A DNA stretch of 64,000 nucleotides from Nymphalis io (GCF_905147045.1 NC_065904.1:11346001-11410000); one strand, 5' to 3'. Numbered from the stretch's first letter, positions 11,622 through 23,712 are shown. The notes: generated by a model not told the origin, from the letters alone. Numbers and translations: made by a program.

Positions 11622-12002
11622 AACCAGCACAATCGAATAAAAACTCAAATATAATACACAGAAACTATCAACTATCATATTTCCTGATAACATAGTACGT
11701 ATTTTTCTCAAGGATATCCTTATTTAAAGCTATTTCATATAAATAATATTTATAAAGTCTAATCAACTTATCTTGGAGTCACTGCCAATGTAGAAAAAAA
11801 TGAAAAAAAAAAACAATAGATTAGTTCACGAAATGTTAATAAGCTAATAATTATAACTTTATATTATGAACTAAAATAAAGTATTATAGTAAACAATAAA
11901 CACTGAGATACACTACTCTAACTGGTTGAGGTTGAGTTCTCTCAGAAATATCACAGAATAACCTGAATATAAATATGCTACATAAGATACATACTAAATG
12001 AG
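11622..12002. other. Unique AT-rich sequence
   Basis: No gene or repeat family is recognised. Confidence 0.4.
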
Positions 12003-12110
12003 TTGATACGACCTTCTCCTTTTTTTAGTCGGTTAAAATCTAATCTATTCGTCCATATTATGATTCGAACTGGTCTCGAGTCACATTTAAATTGCTCCAG
12101 CCTTATTAAG
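12003..12110 (-). repeat. Family H repeat, first member
   Basis: Shares tttagtcgg, a tcta-rich segment and the core ctggtctcgagtcacat with the segment at 15550-15630, in the same order and orientation. Orientation is taken from the second member, which has a tRNA-like head. Confidence 0.5.
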
Positions 12111-13885
12111 GGCATCAACAAATGTATCCTCGCTGATTTAATAAATTGGTGTAGTTGAAAAACTAAAAATAGCTCACGATACATTATTCCATTAAGGCAG
12201 ATCAAATGGTATAAAATTGTTTAAACTTTCGTAATTACAGACATCCTTACGTACTATTTTGCAACTCGTACAATATTCCGAGAATCATCCATAATCTTAA
12301 TTACCAGTGTCTGATCCAAAAAAGAACTCTTCGTGAAATGCATTAATAATCTCGCAAATCACCAACTTCCTCAGTAAGACTATCAGTTTAAATTCATAAG
12401 ACTTTTTATTTCTTTCTTGATACGTCCTTTAAATCTGTTAATTTTACCGATACATTACGTTTTTGTGAGACCTCTATAATTATCTCAATTTGTGAGTCGG
12501 TCTTATTTCGGCTTGGTGATTTGAAGGGTGCATTTCGATAGTTGCTACTCATGACGCTCAAATGTAACAGAATTTTTGTAACGTCATTTGCTTCAATTAC
12601 GTGATTTAAGATAAAAATTATTATGTGTCCAAGATAATCCATCCCATATTTATCATCACATGTCCAAGTTCTATCGTATAAACGAGTATTTACTCAAAAT
12701 GTTAAAGAAAGTCTCTATCGTAAATTATGGTTAATTCGAATAGTAATTAATTATTTTTAACAATGTAAAAATAATAATGTTATAAATTCCTTACGAAACT
12801 ACCAATATATCGTTTATTCAAAAAAAAAGATTGCATACAAATAATATTTCGGTTCATATCAAACATGAGGAAGCTAAGTCGAGTGAAATAAAGCCAAACC
12901 ACTTTGTCTGCTTTCCAGCGTAAAGCCCTGTTAAGGATAAGGACATGGTACAAGTAACACAGTTAATGTTGTTACATAAATCACAATTCGTAAGAATCAC
13001 AATCACAAAGTTCGTGATTTGATTTATTAAAAATTTTTAGAAACCAAATACAATAGATGTCTAATTATTTACAACTTCAAATGTATATACAACTTTTTCT
13101 ATATCATATAATTCTATAAAAGTTTTAAAAATATATATTTTATTTTATAAATCATGATTTGGTTTTAGAAAAAAAAACAGTTTGCAAGTTTTATATAAAT
13201 ATATGGTTTAAGTTTATAATCATCGACTTCGTGTTTCTCATATATCCTGGACCAAAGCTATTCGGTACGCGGTTCCAATTCGCCCAGAGCTATTCGGACC
13301 ACAGTTGCACCTGTTATTATAATGAACTGTTGTTATCATATAACGTATACCATTACAAGTCCGATTCTCCAACTCCTAACCACCGAAAACGCCTGAAGCA
13401 AACTCATCTGTACTGGTTCACAATAGATGATAAAGTGGCGTAACAATCTGAACGCTGGTTATTTTGGGGTCGTTAATTTTAAGAAATGGATGGTCCAAGT
13501 TTTTAATGTGAAGTATGGCTGTTTTAAATTGGTTTTCGGGTATTATTTATTTAAAATTTACTAACTATTTAACTATTCTACGAAATCTACAGTTTGAATT
13601 AATATTATTTGTGTGTAAAGTATAATAATATTCGGCTACTACTATGCTGTATTGATGTAAAATGTGCTTGATAGTAGATAGAACACTCTAAAACTTAACA
13701 ATAATAATTGTATACACAGGATTACCGGGTTTCTATACTCAATTTGGAAGCTGAATGGTACTCAGCATAGTTGCAGATATTGCAATGAATAGATTTTATA
13801 ATTGTAGTTTATTCCTTTTTTGTTTTAGTTATATTTTTTATTGTTTTAATTGATTAATCGGTAGTTTTGTTTTACAAATTGTTTT
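12111..13885. other. Unique AT-rich sequence, about 1.8 kb
   Basis: No gene or repeat is recognised. The frames at 12406-12642 (minus, 78 codons) and 13159-13443 (plus, 94 codons) show no known domain, and lengths like these are expected by chance here. Confidence 0.45.
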
Positions 13886-13889
13886 TTTT

Positions 13890-14190
13890 GGATGGCCTGA
13901 TGGCCCAGTGGTTAGAACGCGTGAATCTTAATCGATGATCGTGGGTTCAAGCCGGGCAAGTACCCCTGAGTTTTCATGAGCTTAATCTGTATTTATAATT
14001 CATCTCGTAATTTTCGGTGAAGGAATACATCGTGAGGAAAACTACAGGTGTCTAATTTCACTGAAATTCAGCCACATGAGTATTCCACCAACCCGCATTA
14101 GAGCAACATGGTGGAATAAGCTCCATACCTTCTCCTCAAGGAGAGGAGGCCTTAGCCCAGCAGTGGGACATTTACAGACTGGTACTAATT
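13890..14190 (+). mobile_element. SINE-B, near full length
   Basis: Head gatggcccagtggttagaac, B-box region gggttcaagccgggcaag, then the family body to cagcagtgggacatttacag. Scattered substitutions are present and no convincing target duplication was found. Confidence 0.9.
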
Positions 14191-14194
14191 GTCT

Positions 14195-15530
14195 TAAATA
14201 AACTGTTCTTATTCATATTATTATTTATATCATCCTTGTAGAATATAATATTTCTTTTTAATAATTATCATTGAACCTATAATTGGAATCCTTGGCATAT
14301 TTTATTTGTTAATTTAATACTCATATAATGCATAAGGCGTCACGCATCGATCATTTATATCTCTGATTCATAATTCAATTAACCAGGTTATGAGTGATTT
14401 TGCAATATAAAATAATCAGCTTTACGTCCAATAGATATTATTGGGAATAATTCGAAACATATCATATTTATCGGAAACGATCTTGGCACGTATTTGCATC
14501 AATTGTATTTAACTTCCGGTGTTAGGTTTTGGCTGGAAGCGCTATCGAGAAATAATTTATAATATTAAAGCCATATACTGCTATTGCTCCCTAGAATGGA
14601 CTCTTGGCTATTGTAATCTGAAATTGCTCACGTATCTATTTGCCTATATTTCCTTAACATCGTCCGAATTCTAAACATCACAATTCAGAATGCTTTCAAA
14701 GCATTTCAGTTCTTATTTATGTTTGACTTTAAGTTTATTATTGCTTAGTACGTTCGTCTTTGAGTTGTGCACTAAGATCAGACTGACGTCATAGTCATGA
14801 CGTAGCATGCATTGTTTGGACTGTATTGTTGTTATATAGCTGCTGTTGTCCAAAGACTGCCTTCCGCTTGCTTTTCGTGTATATTAATTCACTATGCACA
14901 AGATTCAGTAGCGCGCAAGGATTTTAAGTACAAATTTGTATGTCCGTTCACACACATTCATTGTGAAATTTCCTATGTAGATCCTTATGTCTATACAAAT
15001 ATTATAAAAGATAAGATTAGATTTCCTATGTTTGTTTATATAATATATAACTATAAGCTCAAAAACTTTCACACACAGAAAGCTTCATTATCAGCGAGTA
15101 ATATAGGCTATATTTTATTTAAAAAAAATAATTAGAGATCCCTACGAAATTTCCAATAATGTAATGTAATAAAAAAACCTATAAAATATCTATATAATAA
15201 TTATTTGTTGTGTTTGTGTCTAAGGATAATATAAATATATTTAAGCGATCATAAGCTTTAAGGTAAAGAAAGTATTCAAAAGAACTTGTCCTAATTTGGA
15301 AAGGGATTCGAAAGTTAATCCACCGAACTGCTTTATCGTGTCATGATCATGTAAGTCTTATAATTTCCACCAAGACATGCAAATAAATAAACCGATTACC
15401 TCTTTGTATAATACTTATAACTGAAGACGGTATCTTCCTGACCGGTTTCTTCTACGACATCCTTTTAAATTTATACTATCCAACAGCCCAATAAATATAT
15501 TGCATAATTCGCATTTTGTGTGTGTCTTAC
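14195..15530. other. Unique sequence, about 1.3 kb
   Basis: No gene is recognised. The 107-codon plus-strand frame at 14812-15135 lacks any familiar motif and is rich in AT-driven residues. A CRE-type palindrome tgacgtca lies at 14784-14791 with a second, imperfect tgacgta close by. Confidence 0.4.
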
Positions 15531-15534
15531 AAAA

Positions 15535-15805
15535 TGCGTCGATATGTCCTTTTACTTTATTTAGTCGGATAAAAAATTATCTATATATCATATTATTGTT
15601 GGAGCTGGTCTCGAATCGCATGACTTATTATAGTGCACAAGTACACACACGCAAACAATGGTGTAATCTCTATTTACTCACAACTGGATAGCTATGGCTT
15701 AACTCAGTGAATTTCTCGAAGGAAAAATTCGATAACATTTTATGTTATATTTGAATCCACGGTATCCGCACTCTTGTAAGTTAGACACTAGACCAATAAA
15801 GGAGT
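15535..15805 (-). mobile_element. Family H: probable tRNA-derived SINE, diverged
   Basis: Read on the minus strand the right end resembles a tRNA head: tattggtctagtgtctaact (A-box region) and accgtggattcaaat (B-box region). The left part shares its core with 12003-12110. This suggests a third old SINE type in the window. Overlapping small frames are not genes. Confidence 0.5.
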
Positions 15806-16127
15806 CATATACTTATAGTACTTATAACTAATGGTATTCTAGAAGCAATAATGGAGACACGGAACAAACAGAATAATTTATATTTTGTACGTAAACAGGG
15901 AAATTTTAAAACTTAAAACAAATCTCACATTCACATAAAAATGTTAAATGCCGCGCTTTTCACACTCTCTCCGGATTTGCTCTCAGACATGCAAAATACC
16001 GCAATAAATTCGAATACACCTCAGTTCTGGCAAAAGTATGAATCCATAGAACATAACCCATTGGAAGAGACGAAGTGCTTAAATAAAAATTAATACAATC
16101 CCTACAATATTATAGCAAAATGGTTTA
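15806..16127. other. Unique AT-rich sequence
   Basis: No gene or repeat family is recognised. Confidence 0.4.
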
Positions 16128-16291
16128 AAAAATAGAGGCGTGAAAAGGCATCTTGCGGGCCGGCAAGGCGGGGGCGGCTAGTGCAGAACATTCTTCCCGA
16201 CTGTACTGGCTGTCGTCGCGTTTGGACTCCACTACCACTTACCATCAGGTGGCGTGAAGTCATTTGCTTTCCCGTTTTATATAAAAAAAAA
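16128..16291 (+). repeat. Retroelement 3' end related to family A
   Basis: A GC-rich body (cttgcgggccggcaaggcgg) leads into ccacttaccatcaggtggcg and ends gttttatataaaaaaaa. The accacttaccatcaggtgg block is shared with family A, but the sequence after it differs. It could be a LINE 3' end or a relative of A. The 67-codon minus-strand frame here is not supported as a gene. Confidence 0.55.
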
Positions 16292-16349
16292 TAACTATAG
16301 AACATTTAAAACTAATATAGTTACTTATAATAGAAAATAATATATTTTT

Positions 16350-16626
16350 ATAATAATAATAATAATAATATCCTGGGACATTTTTCACACACGGCCATCT
16401 GATCCCAAATTAAGCTTGTACAAAGCTTGTGCTATGGAAACCAGACAACTGATATACTACATATACTACTTTTTTTTGTAAATACATACTTATATGGATA
16501 ATTACACCCAGACTCAGGACAAACATTCATGTTCATGCACACAAATGTCCGTCCTGGGTGGGAATCGAACCCACAACCTTCGGCGTGAAAGGCAAGTGTT
16601 CTACCAACCACGCCAACCGGCTCGTC
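16350..16626 (-). mobile_element. SINE-C, full length
   Basis: Complete copy with an (AAT)n tail at the left (tail of the minus-strand element), a perfect B box within gtgggttcgattcccaccca on the minus strand, and a clean head gacgagccggttggcgtggt. It is one of the best preserved copies of this family here. Confidence 0.93.
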
Positions 16627-16862
16627 AGATATTATATCATATCATATTACAATGCATATTTACGTTGATATAAATTCTAGTTTAGAAAAACTAAAAAAAA
16701 CCTTCTGCTATAATAATATAGACGAATTCAAAACAAATTGTCATTTGCCCTCCCGGCGAATATAAAAAAAAAAAAACCAAAAGGGACTTAGAGGTGTTAA
16801 CCTGTTGACATTAAAAATATCTCCTGGACCAACTGGATACTACCAGGTTATTGTATTGTACT

Positions 16863-17068
16863 TTGTGATTATAATTCATCTCGTGCTTTACGGTGAAGGA
16901 AGACATCGTAAGGAAGCCTGCCTGTGTCTAATTTCACTGAAATTCTGCCACATGTGTATTCAACCAACCCGCACTAGAGCAGCGTGGTGGAATAAGCTCC
17001 AAACCTTTTCTTAAAAAAACGGAGAGGCGGCCTTTAGCGCAGCAGTGGGACATTCACGAGCTGTTACG
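16863..17068 (+). mobile_element. SINE-B, 5' truncated
   Basis: Begins inside the body at gattataattcatctcgtgc and continues to agcagtgggacattcacgag plus ctgttacgg. The tRNA head is missing, as expected when reverse transcription stops early. Confidence 0.9.
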
Positions 17069-17985
17069 GTATTATCATCTGAATTAAATTATAATAGTAA
17101 ATATATTACCATAGTTTTAATTCGACAACATAAGAAGTATATTTTAAAACGAGTTCCCAAGTTTGTTTGGATACAGAAACATGTTAAGCATGTTATGTTA
17201 AGAAAGTAATATAACAGCAATAAAAAAACATAAGTTTAATATGTGGTTAAAAAATAAATCTGGAGTTCGGCCACATAATGAATTGTTGCAACTCAAGATA
17301 CATGGCAAAAGTACAATACAAGCAAGACGAAATGTGGGCGGGAGAAGAAAATGTTGGCCAAAAAATATTTGCCATTGCTTTGGCAGTGATACCCGTTCCT
17401 TATTCAGAGCCGCTGTATCAAAAAATTATGTCGCCGAATTTCAAAAGAAGATCACCTTAAAAGAAAAAATAGATTACATAATTCAGTAATTACTTACAAG
17501 TTAAGTGAATGAATCGTGTAAAACAGTATTTGCAATTAGACCGTGCTACATGATCATAAAAACTCAAAGCAAAACAAATATTAATAAGGAACTGATTAAA
17601 TGAATGAATTGGCAGTTTTTCAAATGTCTCTCTGAGGCAAATATTACTGCAATTATATCGAGTCACACACGCCTCTTCCATTTCAATATCTTCTGTTTTA
17701 TGAACCATATTTTTGAGTTACAATGCAAGGATAACGGTATCGTATAAAGATTGTTTATATTCAACCTAATGTAATTTTTCTATCGTTCGATGTATTTTAT
17801 TATTAAATACTTGGTTTCAGAGACTGCAACATAATATTTTGTTATTTAAATTCAAATTCAAAATTCGAATGCAAAATGTATTTGATATAGAAGATAAAGC
17901 TTGGTATTAGTATTTCTTGATTTCTTTGTAGGATATACAAAATTTAACTCTATATAAGGAATACAGTTTACATAGTACAGAGTAT
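17069..17985. other. Unique AT-rich sequence, about 0.9 kb
   Basis: Two overlapping plus-strand frames (17241-17489 and 17278-17460) and one minus-strand frame (17490-17708) occur, none with a recognisable motif, splice structure or family resemblance. I do not call a gene. Confidence 0.4.
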
Positions 17986-18334
17986 TACAGAGAAACTAGA
18001 TATTTATAGAGAACGGCGGAGACGATCGTGGGTTCAAACCCGGGCAAGCACCACTGAGTTTTCATGTGCTCAGTTTGTGTTTATAATTCATCTCGTGCTC
18101 GACGGTGAAGGAAAACATCGTGAGGAAACCTGCATGTGTCTAAAGCCTCTGAAATTCTGCCACAAGTGTAATCCATCAATTGGAGTAATCTGCCACAAGT
18201 GTAATCCATCCACGCATTGGAGCAGAGTGGTGGAATAAGCTCCATACCTTCTCCTCAAAAAAGGAGAGGAGGCCTTAGCCCCGCAGTGGGACCTTCACAG
18301 GCTGTTACTGTTACTGTACAGAGTAACTAGATAT
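17986..18334 (+). mobile_element. SINE-B with 18-bp target duplication and internal duplication
   Basis: The flanking repeat tacagagaaactagatat (17986-18003) matches 18317-18334 at 17 of 18 positions. The element lacks the A-box half of its head and starts around cgatcgtgggttcaaac after about 20 unrelated bases. Inside the body a 21-bp unit is repeated at 18157-18177 and 18190-18210. The tail is gttactgttactg. Confidence 0.85.
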
Positions 18335-18445
18335 ACATATAGGTTTACGCTAAATCGTGGTCAACTTTTCTTGACATTATTTTGAGATTTTGAATACTTT
18401 GAATTTTGAATATTGGCAATGTTATTAATTTTCTACCTTAGAAAG

Positions 18446-18515
18446 TAAGACCCTGTGCCTAAGTGCTCCCCAGTTGTGTCGGATTACCATCCCATCAGAT
18501 AATAGGAGCTGTTAA
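18446..18515 (+). repeat. SINE-D-like fragment
   Basis: Resembles the D body (ccctgtgcc, then tgtcggattaccatcccatc) but is short and worn. Confidence 0.4.
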
Positions 18516-18519
18516 TATC

Positions 18520-19085
18520 TCCTGCGCAGTTGAAAGTAGATCAGATCGATAACATCTTCGTCATTTTGATTTGGATTTTTTGTCTTTATCAAAGAAAGCC
18601 ATTTAAATCGGTATTTTGCAAAACTACGCCAATTAAACATGCCGTCACCAACGGACCGGAAGATAGATTTTACCTAGAATACCCGGCAAGGAACAAAGTA
18701 GTAATTAATCTTTTATAGTTATTTAAATGTATGTATTAAATACTTGCAATTAAAATTATTAACAATTACTTGTAATAAACGTATGTTAATGTGTAAATTT
18801 TTACGATTTACACGAATTAATTAAATGTATTAATTACATCCTAAAGATCAATAAATTTACGCGTTAAAAATATTTATTGTGACACAAAGGCAATAACATA
18901 AATTGCAGATCAGAGGTCAAATTACGCGACAGCGTTTTCGACATTGCGGTATACAGACGACAGTGACGACGAGGCGTGCAGGTATGAATGGCGACTACCA
19001 AGGAGATTCTGGACTACAAAATATAATGACGATTCATAATAGAGATGACCCCATTATGATAGGTTAGCTGAATACCATACCATTT
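18520..19085. other. Unique sequence
   Basis: No gene is recognised. A CpG-rich patch at about 18915-19015 contains gacgacagtgacgacgaggc and the splice-donor-like gtgcag/gtatga, but no supporting exon structure is visible. The 62-codon frame at 18530-18718 is unconvincing. Confidence 0.35.
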
Positions 19086-19091
19086 TTTTTA

Positions 19092-19262
19092 ACTCTGGAA
19101 AAACGCATTACGCATTTCCCCCAGTGCGGGGGTATGTGTTCTCCGGTGACCCCCGAGTGCACCCCGAATATCGGATTACCCACTTAAAAACCAGCGGTAT
19201 CCTTTCCACCTTAACAAGGAACGCCACGGGATCGCTTGCGCATGCTACCGTGAATGCACGTT
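19092..19262 (-). mobile_element. Family E GC-rich element, partial
   Basis: Shares with the copy at 25045-25378 (reverse complemented) the blocks cgcatttccccc, tacccacttaaaaaccagcg, gccacgggatcgctt and gcatgctaccgtga. Its composition is much GC-richer than its surroundings. Confidence 0.75.
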
Positions 19263-19269
19263 AAACTAA

Positions 19270-20568
19270 ACTCAACTTATCAGTAAATAATAAAAAATAA
19301 AAATAAAACATAAGTTTCATAAAAAAAGAAACAAACTTTCAAAGCAATATGACGTAACAAATTGGTCACTTGGACGTCACTTGGCTCGATGTTATAGGAA
19401 TCTCGGTGGCTATCAGATCACCGAAAGCTATCGCTAAACCAGAAATAACAATGACAGTATTTTTTAACGCAACAATATAAATATACCCACGAACATAAAC
19501 GACATCAATAGTAACATATAAAAGGCTGTTATTATTTCATAACAAATTGCTAATTGCTGTGTTAATAATGATACTAAAAATCATAGTAAAACAGCGTTGA
19601 ACGCCATAACCCTGACTCACGAAAGCATTGCAGTGCATATGCAGTGTTCCGGTTTAATAAGCCAGTGTAATAAAAATCATAATAAACATTTTAAATCCCA
19701 TATTTACCAGCACAGTAACCTTGAAAAGTGATGGTGATAATTTAGTTCTGAAATTACTATAGAATAATAAGTAATAATGAATAATATATAATATATGATA
19801 AGACGAAATTAACCATATTGTTGATGTTGGCATGTAAAAATAAAAACGAATGAATGAATAAATAGGTTCCTTATTGTACGAATCAATCAAATAATCTTCT
19901 GCCAGACTAAATGAAGAACACCCACGCCGGATATTAGCTTTTATTCATATAAAAATGTCATAATATTAAAAATGTAGAAAGGTTATGTCCAATCAAGTTT
20001 CTATTCAATATTTATAATCTAGAACGAGAACGTTGTCGGGCACATCATAAACGCAATACTTATTTATAAACCTGTTATCACTTATGACTTTATTCCTTTA
20101 AGCCATCCTTCTTACTGAATAACCGTAATAATAATATGACACCCTACTACGATAATAACGGCTTTGTACTCGATAGCCTTGAATTTAAATCATAATTTGT
20201 TAGAGGAATATTCAAAGATAGAACAATTCATTACAATAGATTTGACACACGCTTCTCAACAAACTCTCGCTTCTCGACAAAACATGACGTTAGACATCGA
20301 AGATACGAGTATCATTATTCTAAACACGCATAACTTGGACTTAATTAATACTGCAGATAATTTTATATAATTATACAAAATAATTTTTCCAATTATTCAA
20401 TTTAAATTTGTTAAAAATAAACAAGGCATATTACTTGACAAAAGATTAAATGACATAAAAGCTTTAAGTTATGACTTATGAATTGTCAGAAAAGAATAAC
20501 TACTTTTTTGGTGATTGTTTTCACTAGAATCAATATTGCGAATAAGTGATAGCTTTACAGAAATATTT
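19270..20568. other. Unique AT-rich sequence with one family A scrap
   Basis: A short family A fragment is visible at about 19645-19672 (agtgttccggtttaataagc, cagtgtaat). The frames at 19654-19890 (minus) and 20164-20370 (plus) have no recognised motif. Confidence 0.4.
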
Positions 20569-20569
20569 T

Positions 20570-20856
20570 ACTGGTGGTACGGTTTTGTGCAAGCTCGTCG
20601 GGGTAGGTACCACCCACTTACATATTCTACCGCAACACAGCAGTACTTGGTATTGTTGTATTCCGGTTTGAAGGGTGAGTGAGCCAGTGTAATTTCAGGT
20701 ACAAGGGACTTAAAATCTTAGGTCCCAAGGTTGGTGGCGCATTGGCTATGTAAGCGATGCTTAACATTTCTTACAATGCCAATGTCTATGGGCGTTGATG
20801 ACCACTTACCATCAGGGAGCCATATGCTCGTCCGCAATCTTATTCTATATAAAAAA
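20570..20856 (+). mobile_element. Family A element, near full length
   Basis: Runs from actggtggtacggttttgtg to cttattctatataaaaaa with only point differences and small gaps. Confidence 0.9.
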
Positions 20857-20867
20857 CCCTGTAAAAC

Positions 20868-20950
20868 ATTTAAAAGTACTTGTTAAAGCCTACTTGAATT
20901 ATGTATATTTTTAATTAATTTGCAAACAATCTTAAATCAGCATCAAGATT
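20868..20950 (-). repeat. Family G fragment
   Basis: Contains tttaaaagtacttgttaaag and cctacttgaatta, the worn 5' side of the family G repeat read in reverse. Confidence 0.4.
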
Positions 20951-21425
20951 GTAATATGTATTTAATCTCTATGTAATTAACTCTTGTTACTAACAATAAT
21001 ATAGTAAGAAATTTGTAATTTTTTTTGTATTTCAATTGTATGGAATTTTGTTGTCTGAGAATAAATGATTATTATTATTATTAACTCACATTTGCATAAC
21101 ATAGTCTTAATCATGTTTACCTATTTGTAGTTCCAATGTCAATTTATTGAGCACCTCTGCGTAATGTAGTTTTTTAATTACGTTTAGTCATTACTTTATG
21201 AGCTTGATATGGTCTCCTATAATTGAAGGAGCACACATATTTTAAAAAATTTCCATTTAATTTACTTGTAAGTGTGTATCTTTTAAAATTCTATACTTCC
21301 AATAGTCTAATCAATAACTGGTCTCATACCAAAATCTTCATATAAGTAAACACGTAGATTAACCTTATTTAACATTGTATTCACTTGAGTAAGCTCTAAA
21401 GATTTTTTAGGTTCTTGCTATAAGT
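20951..21425. other. Unique AT-rich sequence
   Basis: An (ATT)n run lies at about 21067-21082. No gene or full repeat is recognised. Confidence 0.4.
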
Positions 21426-21559
21426 CTCAGTTCAAGCGGATGAACTGAATTGAAGATACAGCAGGACGGCTTACGTTCGTTTGCAGATTTACAGACTTAT
21501 ACTGTAGCTAGATCAACGAGGCTGGAACTAGCCGTTAATTCGTTTTTTATATTTTAGGC

Positions 21560-21715
21560 GGTATAGGTGTATGATTCAGACTGAATGATGGGCTCATTGA
21601 CGGAACCCGGATCATTTCCACCGACATGGGAGACTTTATCGCTAAAAGTGTCGGCTAGACGCAAAAGGCACAGGACCGAAATGAATATCTGTGTTGAAGA
21701 CAGGCTTTTGTTTTG
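21560..21715 (+). pseudogene. Possible LINE C-terminal scrap
   Basis: One frame reads TQKAQDRNEYLC near 21660, which resembles the KAQDR-type motif near the C-terminus of many insect LINE reverse transcriptases. Stops interrupt it on both sides. The match is short and could be chance. Confidence 0.25.
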
Positions 21716-21767
21716 AGGATTTTACGACACAAAGAAAAACTTAAAAGTGCTTTTAAGTTTTTCTATG

Positions 21768-21935
21768 CTTAATTTGTGTCTATAATTGAGCTCGTTCTCC
21801 GCGGTTATGGAAAACATCGAGAGGATACATTTCTGGCACGTGTTTATTCCACCCACATTGAAATAATCGTTAAACTTTTGCGTCGACAAGGGAGAATACC
21901 TTTTCCCAGAATTGGAACATTTCAATGCCTACCTT
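21768..21935 (+). mobile_element. SINE-B fragment, strongly diverged
   Basis: Keeps cttaatttgtgtctataatt, ggaaaacatcgagaggatac and gtgtttattccacccaca in family order. The head is missing and the tail is unclear. Small frames on both strands are not genes. Confidence 0.65.
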
Positions 21936-22471
21936 TCCCTTTATTTAGCTTACTTACTTACGTATACTATAGGCTTGGTACTATACTATAATTTGAAGAA
22001 TAAAATTACTGTCCTTTTTCGTACAGGAAATTATAAATATACCTAATACACAAAGTTGAGTAAAAACCAGCATTAATATATCATAATAATAATCCCATTT
22101 GTCGAAAAGTAAATTTTCATTTCAATCAGAAATTACTTATCCCATTAGCAAAGTCTGAAAACGGCCCTTATAATGAAATAATGATCGATATGCAAAAAAG
22201 TCCTAATGGAATCACTCAATCGAACTAATGTAGCGATGAATAGTATAGTGATTTATCACGTCTTGAATAAGAAAAATGACTATAAAATACAATAAAGTTT
22301 TTACAATGTACGACACGACTACGACTATCGGACACCACGATTTCGGTCACGTGGATTATCTTATCGAATAGGGAATGAAAAAACTATTACATTTTAATTT
22401 TACACCAAGCTAGGCTTATAAGCGGTTACAACTAGTTTTAACTAAACATTGTTTTTGCTTAAAATAGATAG
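21936..22471. other. Unique AT-rich sequence
   Basis: No gene or repeat family is recognised. Confidence 0.4.
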
Positions 22472-22545
22472 ACAGACTGGCAAATGGGCTGCCTCGTGCT
22501 GTCATTACCACTGATGATTATCATTATAATAATGCTCACCAATAT
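22472..22545 (-). repeat. Possible family A 3' scrap
   Basis: Contains agactggcaaatgggctgcc and cattaccactgatga, loosely matching the family A 3' region in reverse. Very worn. Confidence 0.25.
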
Positions 22546-22943
22546 TTTTCTTTTTACTAAATTTTTCAAATGTAATACATGAATACATATTAAAAAAAAT
22601 TATAACTTTAACTTCTGAGTTTCTCGATTCCTTTAGGAACTACGATAGCCCAATGAATAGAAGTAGATCTTAAGTAAATAATAGCAGATTAAGATCTTAA
22701 TTAAGACTGTTGATTTATTTATTCTCATGCCACTCCTATGAGAACAATGCAAGGACATTAAAAAATCGTATGACAACACCAAAATGCTATGTCCTTCTAA
22801 CACCTTAATTTACTTAAAATGAATTTGAGAAAATGTATAGAACAAGATTAGTTTAGAATGCGTAAAAATATAATGAAATATATCTAGTGTAGGTGATTTA
22901 ATACGCCACAGATATTAGATCCTATATAACAAAATTATTTACA
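22546..22943. other. Unique AT-rich sequence
   Basis: No gene or repeat family is recognised. Confidence 0.4.
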
Positions 22944-22994
22944 ATGTATATATATATATATATATTATACCCATAGTATAATATATATATATAG
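22944..22994. repeat. TA-rich inverted repeat
   Basis: A (TA)n run ending attatac, a short ccata centre, and gtataat leading into a second (TA)n run form an imperfect palindrome. A 5'-truncated SINE-B begins a few bases later. Confidence 0.75.
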
Positions 22995-22998
22995 GAAG

Positions 22999-23158
22999 GA
23001 GGAAACCTGCATGTGTCTAATTTCATCAAAATTCTGCCACATATGTATTCCACCAACCTGCACTGGAGCAGCGTGGTGGAATAAGCTCCAAACCTTCTCC
23101 TCAAAAAGGGAGAGGAGGCCTTAGCCCAGCAGTGGGACATTTACAGGCTGTTACTGTA
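22999..23158 (+). mobile_element. SINE-B, 3' half only
   Basis: Starts aggaaacctgcatgtgtcta and runs to the tail ctgttactgta. It is well preserved, so the truncation is probably from incomplete reverse transcription. Confidence 0.92.
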
Positions 23159-23601
23159 AATCCAATTATGCGTTGTCTTAGGAGAGGCAACGACAATAGC
23201 TTTTACATCACTTGGCCAGTAAATCATTGCGCTATTGACGTTTTGTATATGATACATAAAAAATCCGCAATCGAGCAGAACTAATAATTGATCTATGTAG
23301 AATCGACATTTCGCGCCATTGGTGCCACTTCACTTCAAATTATTTATATGAACGAGTGTGTGACAAATATCGTATTCTATAAATAAAAAATTTTAATAAA
23401 AACGTAAGCTCTTTCAGTGATTATTGACAAGCGTGGCTTTTCGTCTGATTTAGATTTATGTAGTAATCTAAATAGGACCATCCATAATGCATTAATGTTA
23501 TATTAGAAGTTATTGATTAAATGATGAAGAAGTGAAAAATTGAAACCAGTACACGTTCCATTACTGGGCAGAGAGATGGGAGAAGAGGTCATAGCTACTT
23601 T
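23159..23601. other. Unique AT-rich sequence
   Basis: No gene or repeat family is recognised. Confidence 0.4.
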
Positions 23602-23712
23602 ACTTGGTGGTTATGCTTTGTGCAAGGTCGTAAAGTACCACTCGCTCATTAGATATTCTACCGCTATACAGCAGTGCTTATTGTTATGTTCTGATTTGAA
23701 TGGTGTAGTGAA
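23602..23712 (+). mobile_element. Family A, 5' part only
   Basis: Begins acttggtggttatgctttgt and includes agatattctaccgctataca. It fades after gaatggtgtagtgaat. The 73-codon frame crossing it is a chance frame. Confidence 0.7.

Noticed and set aside
13159..13443. 94-codon open frame
   Set aside because: No recognisable domain, no repeat or splice context, and a length compatible with chance.
14812..15135. 107-codon open frame
   Set aside because: No motif, and a frame of this length is expected by chance in this much AT-rich sequence on six frames.
17241..17489. Two overlapping frames that look less AT-biased
   Set aside because: Neither frame shows a domain, and they contradict each other over the same bases.
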